This document shows, piece after piece, positions 61,282 to 64,000 of a DNA stretch of 64,000 nt. The translations under genes were made by a program, and so were the position numbers. The DNA is from Nocardioides euryhalodurans (GTDB lineage: Bacteria > Actinomycetota > Actinomycetes > Propionibacteriales > Nocardioidaceae), in contig NZ_CP038267.1 in assembly GCF_004564375.1 (NCBI RefSeq), positions 372,001 to 436,000 of the forward strand. The letters are read 5' to 3'. Under the pieces are notes generated by a model that did not search any database, was not told the origin of the DNA, and worked only from the letters and a program-made list of their open reading frames with translations. Within the stretch, counting starts at the first letter, position 1. Each line of letters opens with the position of its first letter.

Positions 61282-62368
61282 GCGACGCCCGCGGGTCCTC
61301 CACCTCGTCACGCGGAACCAGCCGCGGGGCGCGGAGTCCGCTGCCCTGATGCTGGCCGACGCCCTCGCCGGACGTGGCTACGACACCAGGCTGGTGGCGC
61401 TGGCCCGGACCACCGGCCCGGAGCTCGCCGGCGTGCCCGTGCTCGGCACCAGCCCGCTCGGCCCACGGACGCTGCTGCGCCTCCGGTCGGAGGTGCGGGG
61501 CGCGGACGTGGTGATCGCCCACGGGTCGCGCACCCTGCCCGCGGTGGTGCTGGCTGCAGCAGGCCTGCGCCGTCGGCTGATCTACCAGAACATCGGCGAC
61601 CCGCTCTTCTGGGCGGGGGAGCGGTGGCGTCACCGGCGGGTCCGGTTCCTGCTGGGCAGGATGTCGGCGGTGGCGGCCCTGACCGAGCAGTCCGCCCTGG
61701 TGCTCGAGGAGCACTTCGACGTCCCGGCCGGGCGGCTGCTCGTGATCCGCAACATGCGCGACGGCCACCGGTTCCACCCACCGACGCGCGAGGGCCGTAC
61801 GGCTGCCCGCGCGGCCCTCGGGCTAGAGCCTGCGGACCGGGTCGTGGCGATCATCGGGGCGCTCTCGCCGGAGAAGCGGGTCGGCCTGGCCATCGAGGCT
61901 GCGGCACGTGTCCCCGGGGCGGTGCTGCTCGTCGCGGGGGACGGGCCCGAGCGTCCGGCGCTCGAGAAGCTGGCCGGCGAGGTGCCCGGCACCACGCGCT
62001 TCCTCGGCAGCCTGACCGACGTGGTGCCGCTGCTCCACGCCTGCGACGTGCTGCTGATGACCAGCGAGAGCGAGGGCGTGCCGGGAGTCCTGATCGAGGC
62101 CGGCCTGTGCGGGGTCCCCGCTGTGAGCACCGACGTCGGCTTCGTGTCCGACGTGGTGGAGCACGGCCGGACCGGGCTGCTGGTGCGGACCGCCGGTGCG
62201 GCGGACCTCGCCGGGTGCCTCGAGGAGGCGCTCGACGACCGGGAGCGGCTGGGTGCCGAGGCCCGGACGCGGTGCCTGGAGCGGTTCGAGCTGGACTCGG
62301 TCGTCGACCAGTGGACCCGGTTGCTGGGACCGGCCGTCACTGACCGCCCTGGGCCACCATCGAGCTGA
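61271..62368 (+). CDS. glycosyltransferase family 4
   Basis: The 365-residue protein is a GT-B glycosyltransferase: VLHLVTRNQPRGAES at the N-terminus (GGAE-like motif), IIGALSPEKRVGLAIEA, LLVAGDGPERPAL, and the EX7E motif in SESEGVPGVLIEAG. It starts within the sulfotransferase gene and its last 32 bp overlap the convergent ABC transporter gene. The likely role is adding a sugar to the sulfated glycan. Confidence 0.92.
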   Translation: MAAERRPRVLHLVTRNQPRGAESAALMLADALAGRGYDTRLVALARTTGPELAGVPVLGTSPLGPRTLLRLRSEVRGADVVIAHGSRTLPAVVLAAAGLRRRLIYQNIGDPLFWAGERWRHRRVRFLLGRMSAVAALTEQSALVLEEHFDVPAGRLLVIRNMRDGHRFHPPTREGRTAARAALGLEPADRVVAIIGALSPEKRVGLAIEAAARVPGAVLLVAGDGPERPALEKLAGEVPGTTRFLGSLTDVVPLLHACDVLLMTSESEGVPGVLIEAGLCGVPAVSTDVGFVSDVVEHGRTGLLVRTAGAADLAGCLEEALDDRERLGAEARTRCLERFELDSVVDQWTRLLGPAVTDRPGPPSS

Positions 62369-64000
62369 ACTCCTCGTGCGAGGCCATCAGCTCGTCGTAG
62401 GTGCCCTCGGCGGCGACGTTGCCGTCGCTGAGGTAGACGATCCGGTCGCAACGGCGCACCGTCGAGAGCCGGTGGGCGACCATGATGATGAGCCGGTCCT
62501 CGCGGAGCGCGTCGATCGCCTCGACCAGCGCCGCCTCGGTCGTGTTGTCGAGGGCGGAGGTGCCCTCGTCGAAGATCAGCAGCTCGGGCTGCAGGTAGAG
62601 CGCGCGGGCGATCGCGATCCGCTGTCGCTGGCCGCCCGAGACGGAGAGCCCGCGCTCGCCGACCTCGGCGTCGAGTCCGTCGGGGTGTGCGGCCAGCATC
62701 GGGCCGAGCTGCGCGAGGTCGGCGACCTCCCGCACCCGCTCCTCGTCGACGTCCTCGGGCGGTACGCCGAAGGCGATGTTGCTGCGGATCGTCCCGTCGA
62801 ACATGTGGACCGACTGCGACACCAGGCCGACCCGGGAGTACCAGTCGGCCAGGTCGTCGGAGATGTCCGACGTCGAGCCGCCGATCGTCGCCTCGACGTG
62901 GCCGGTCGTGGGTGTCAGGAGGCCGCAGATCAGGTCGATCATGGTGCTCTTCCCGCTGCCGCTGCGGCCACAGACGCCGATCGACTCGCCTCGGGCGAGG
63001 CCGAGGTCGATGCCCCGGAGTGCCTGCCGCTCGTCGTCGCCGTAGGAGAACGAGACCGCGCTGAGCCGGAGCGCCTCCAGCGGCTTCTCCGGAGCCTGCA
63101 GGGGTCGCCGGACGACCAGCTGGCGGCGGGTGTGGTCCATGGTGACGTAGTCGGCGTAGAGGTCGTCGACCGCCGGACCCGCGAACCGGATGTTGTTGAG
63201 CGAGAGCACGATGCGCTGCAGCGACGGCTGCAGCCGGAAGCCGACGTACGCGAACAGGCCGACGACGGGGACGGCGCCGCCCTCGCTGCTGCCGGCGAGC
63301 GCGCTCACCGCGACGAAGGCGAGCAGCAGCAGCACCAGCGTGGTCTCGATGATCGTCCGCGGCAGGGCGAGCGTGGAGCCCTTGACGTACTGGGCCCGCG
63401 CGGCGCGCATCCGGGTCCGGGCGAAGGTGCGCACGAAGAACGGCTCGTTGCCGTGGAGCTTGATCTCGCGGATGCCCACGAGGTTCTGCTGGAGCATGTG
63501 GAAGGTCGCCTGGGCCTCGTCCTGGCTGATCCGGCCGAGCGTCTTGAGCCGCGGCTGGATGACGCGCAGCAGCACGAGGATGACCGGCAGCAGCAGCCCC
63601 AGCGCCAGGAACGTCGCCCCCGGCGACATCACGAGCATGAAGCCGAGCAGCACGACCGTGGCGAGCGCGTCGGTCAGCAACGTCACCACCGGGATCCAGA
63701 CCGCGGTCACCAGCGCCTGCACGCCGTTGAAGGTGTTGCGGGTGAGCTCGGCGGTCTTGCGGCGCAGGTGGAAGGCGTACGGCTTGCGGAGGTAGCCGTC
63801 GAGCAGCTGGGCCGAGAGCCGGGCGCCCGCCCGGTGCAGGATCCGCTGCTGGATGTAGGTCTGGGCGATCAGCGCGATGGCACGGACCACGAAGAACAGC
63901 GCGAGCGCCGAGGCCGCCCACACCGTCTTGGCGTCGATCGTGTCGCCGGGCACGAAGCCCGACACGTCGCCGATGCCGGGCAGGGCGATCTCGCCCTCAC
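62337..64000 (-). CDS. ABC transporter, ATPase and permease (5' end cut)
   Basis: The visible 554 or so codons encode a fused ABC exporter half-transporter. The transmembrane domain (up to about 330 residues in view) precedes the nucleotide-binding domain with Walker A GRSGSGKST, signature LSVSGGQRQR, Walker B LLIFDEGTSALD and the His switch IIMVAHRLS. The frame stays open to the window edge, so the true start is outside, although GTG 63965 is in frame. An exporter of the lipid-linked glycan or its precursor is likely, given the neighbours; MsbA/PglK-type flippases have this layout. Confidence 0.93.
   Translation of the reverse strand, partial: EGEIALPGIGDVSGFVPGDTIDAKTVWAASALALFFVVRAIALIAQTYIQQRILHRAGARLSAQLLDGYLRKPYAFHLRRKTAELTRNTFNGVQALVTAVWIPVVTLLTDALATVVLLGFMLVMSPGATFLALGLLLPVILVLLRVIQPRLKTLGRISQDEAQATFHMLQQNLVGIREIKLHGNEPFFVRTFARTRMRAARAQYVKGSTLALPRTIIETTLVLLLLAFVAVSALAGSSEGGAVPVVGLFAYVGFRLQPSLQRIVLSLNNIRFAGPAVDDLYADYVTMDHTRRQLVVRRPLQAPEKPLEALRLSAVSFSYGDDERQALRGIDLGLARGESIGVCGRSGSGKSTMIDLICGLLTPTTGHVEATIGGSTSDISDDLADWYSRVGLVSQSVHMFDGTIRSNIAFGVPPEDVDEERVREVADLAQLGPMLAAHPDGLDAEVGERGLSVSGGQRQRIAIARALYLQPELLIFDEGTSALDNTTEAALVEAIDALREDRLIIMVAHRLSTVRRCDRIVYLSDGNVAAEGTYDELMASHEEFSSMVAQGGQ

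Overview
The window is chromosomal DNA from a very high-GC actinobacterium. It carries a complete Pup-proteasome system, a mycothiol ligase (mshC), Tat genes, PafBC regulators and DUF3090/SCO1664-type genes, and it has many GTG starts. This set fits Propionibacteriales, most likely a Nocardioides-like Nocardioidaceae; the genus is an inference from gene content, not a match to a reference. I see no insertion sequence, prophage, CRISPR array or rRNA. The only tRNA is tRNA-Leu(GAG) at the left edge.

Left part (0-22 kb), housekeeping: M20 peptidase, DUF5703/aldo-keto reductase pair, uppP (undecaprenyl-PP phosphatase), alpha/beta hydrolase, CorA, then the cassette histidine phosphatase - DUF3090 - SCO1664 kinase-like protein - mshC. 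PAC2 protein and cobalamin-dependent methionine synthase metH follow, then two coupled GAF-ANTAR regulators, a HAD hydrolase, a small secreted protein, a NarL-type two-component pair, a RecB-family FeS nuclease, a site-2 protease and tRNA m1A58 methyltransferase.

Middle (22-47 kb), Pup-proteasome locus in three blocks: mpa; dop-pup-prcB-prcA; pafA-(FKBP lipoprotein)-pafB-pafC. The first interruption (24.0-30.3 kb) holds membrane peptides, two methyltransferases, a PIG-L deacetylase and a BTAD/ATPase/TPR regulator. The second (33.8-42.4 kb) holds a Tat-type tyrosinase with a detached polyphenol-oxidase-like domain, DUF2182, a sulfotransferase, a repeat-rich intergenic region and surface-glycan genes. 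Mpa ends in QYL and Pup in GGE, so the system looks functional with no need for Pup deamidation.

Right part (47-64 kb): tatA/tatC, a lipid kinase and helY, a strong hairpin, then an SDR, a 5'-3' exonuclease and an Lrp regulator. From 54.3 kb to the right edge lies a surface-polysaccharide locus: epimerase, NeuD-like acyltransferase, Wzy-like polymerase, initiating sugar transferase, glycosyltransferases, a deacetylase, two sulfotransferases and an ABC exporter cut by the window edge. With the sulfotransferase at 36 kb this suggests a sulfated, N-modified surface glycan.

A striking recurrent feature is a TAnnnT -10 element ending 6-8 nt before the start codon of many genes on both strands. 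This predicts leaderless mRNAs and settles several start codons.
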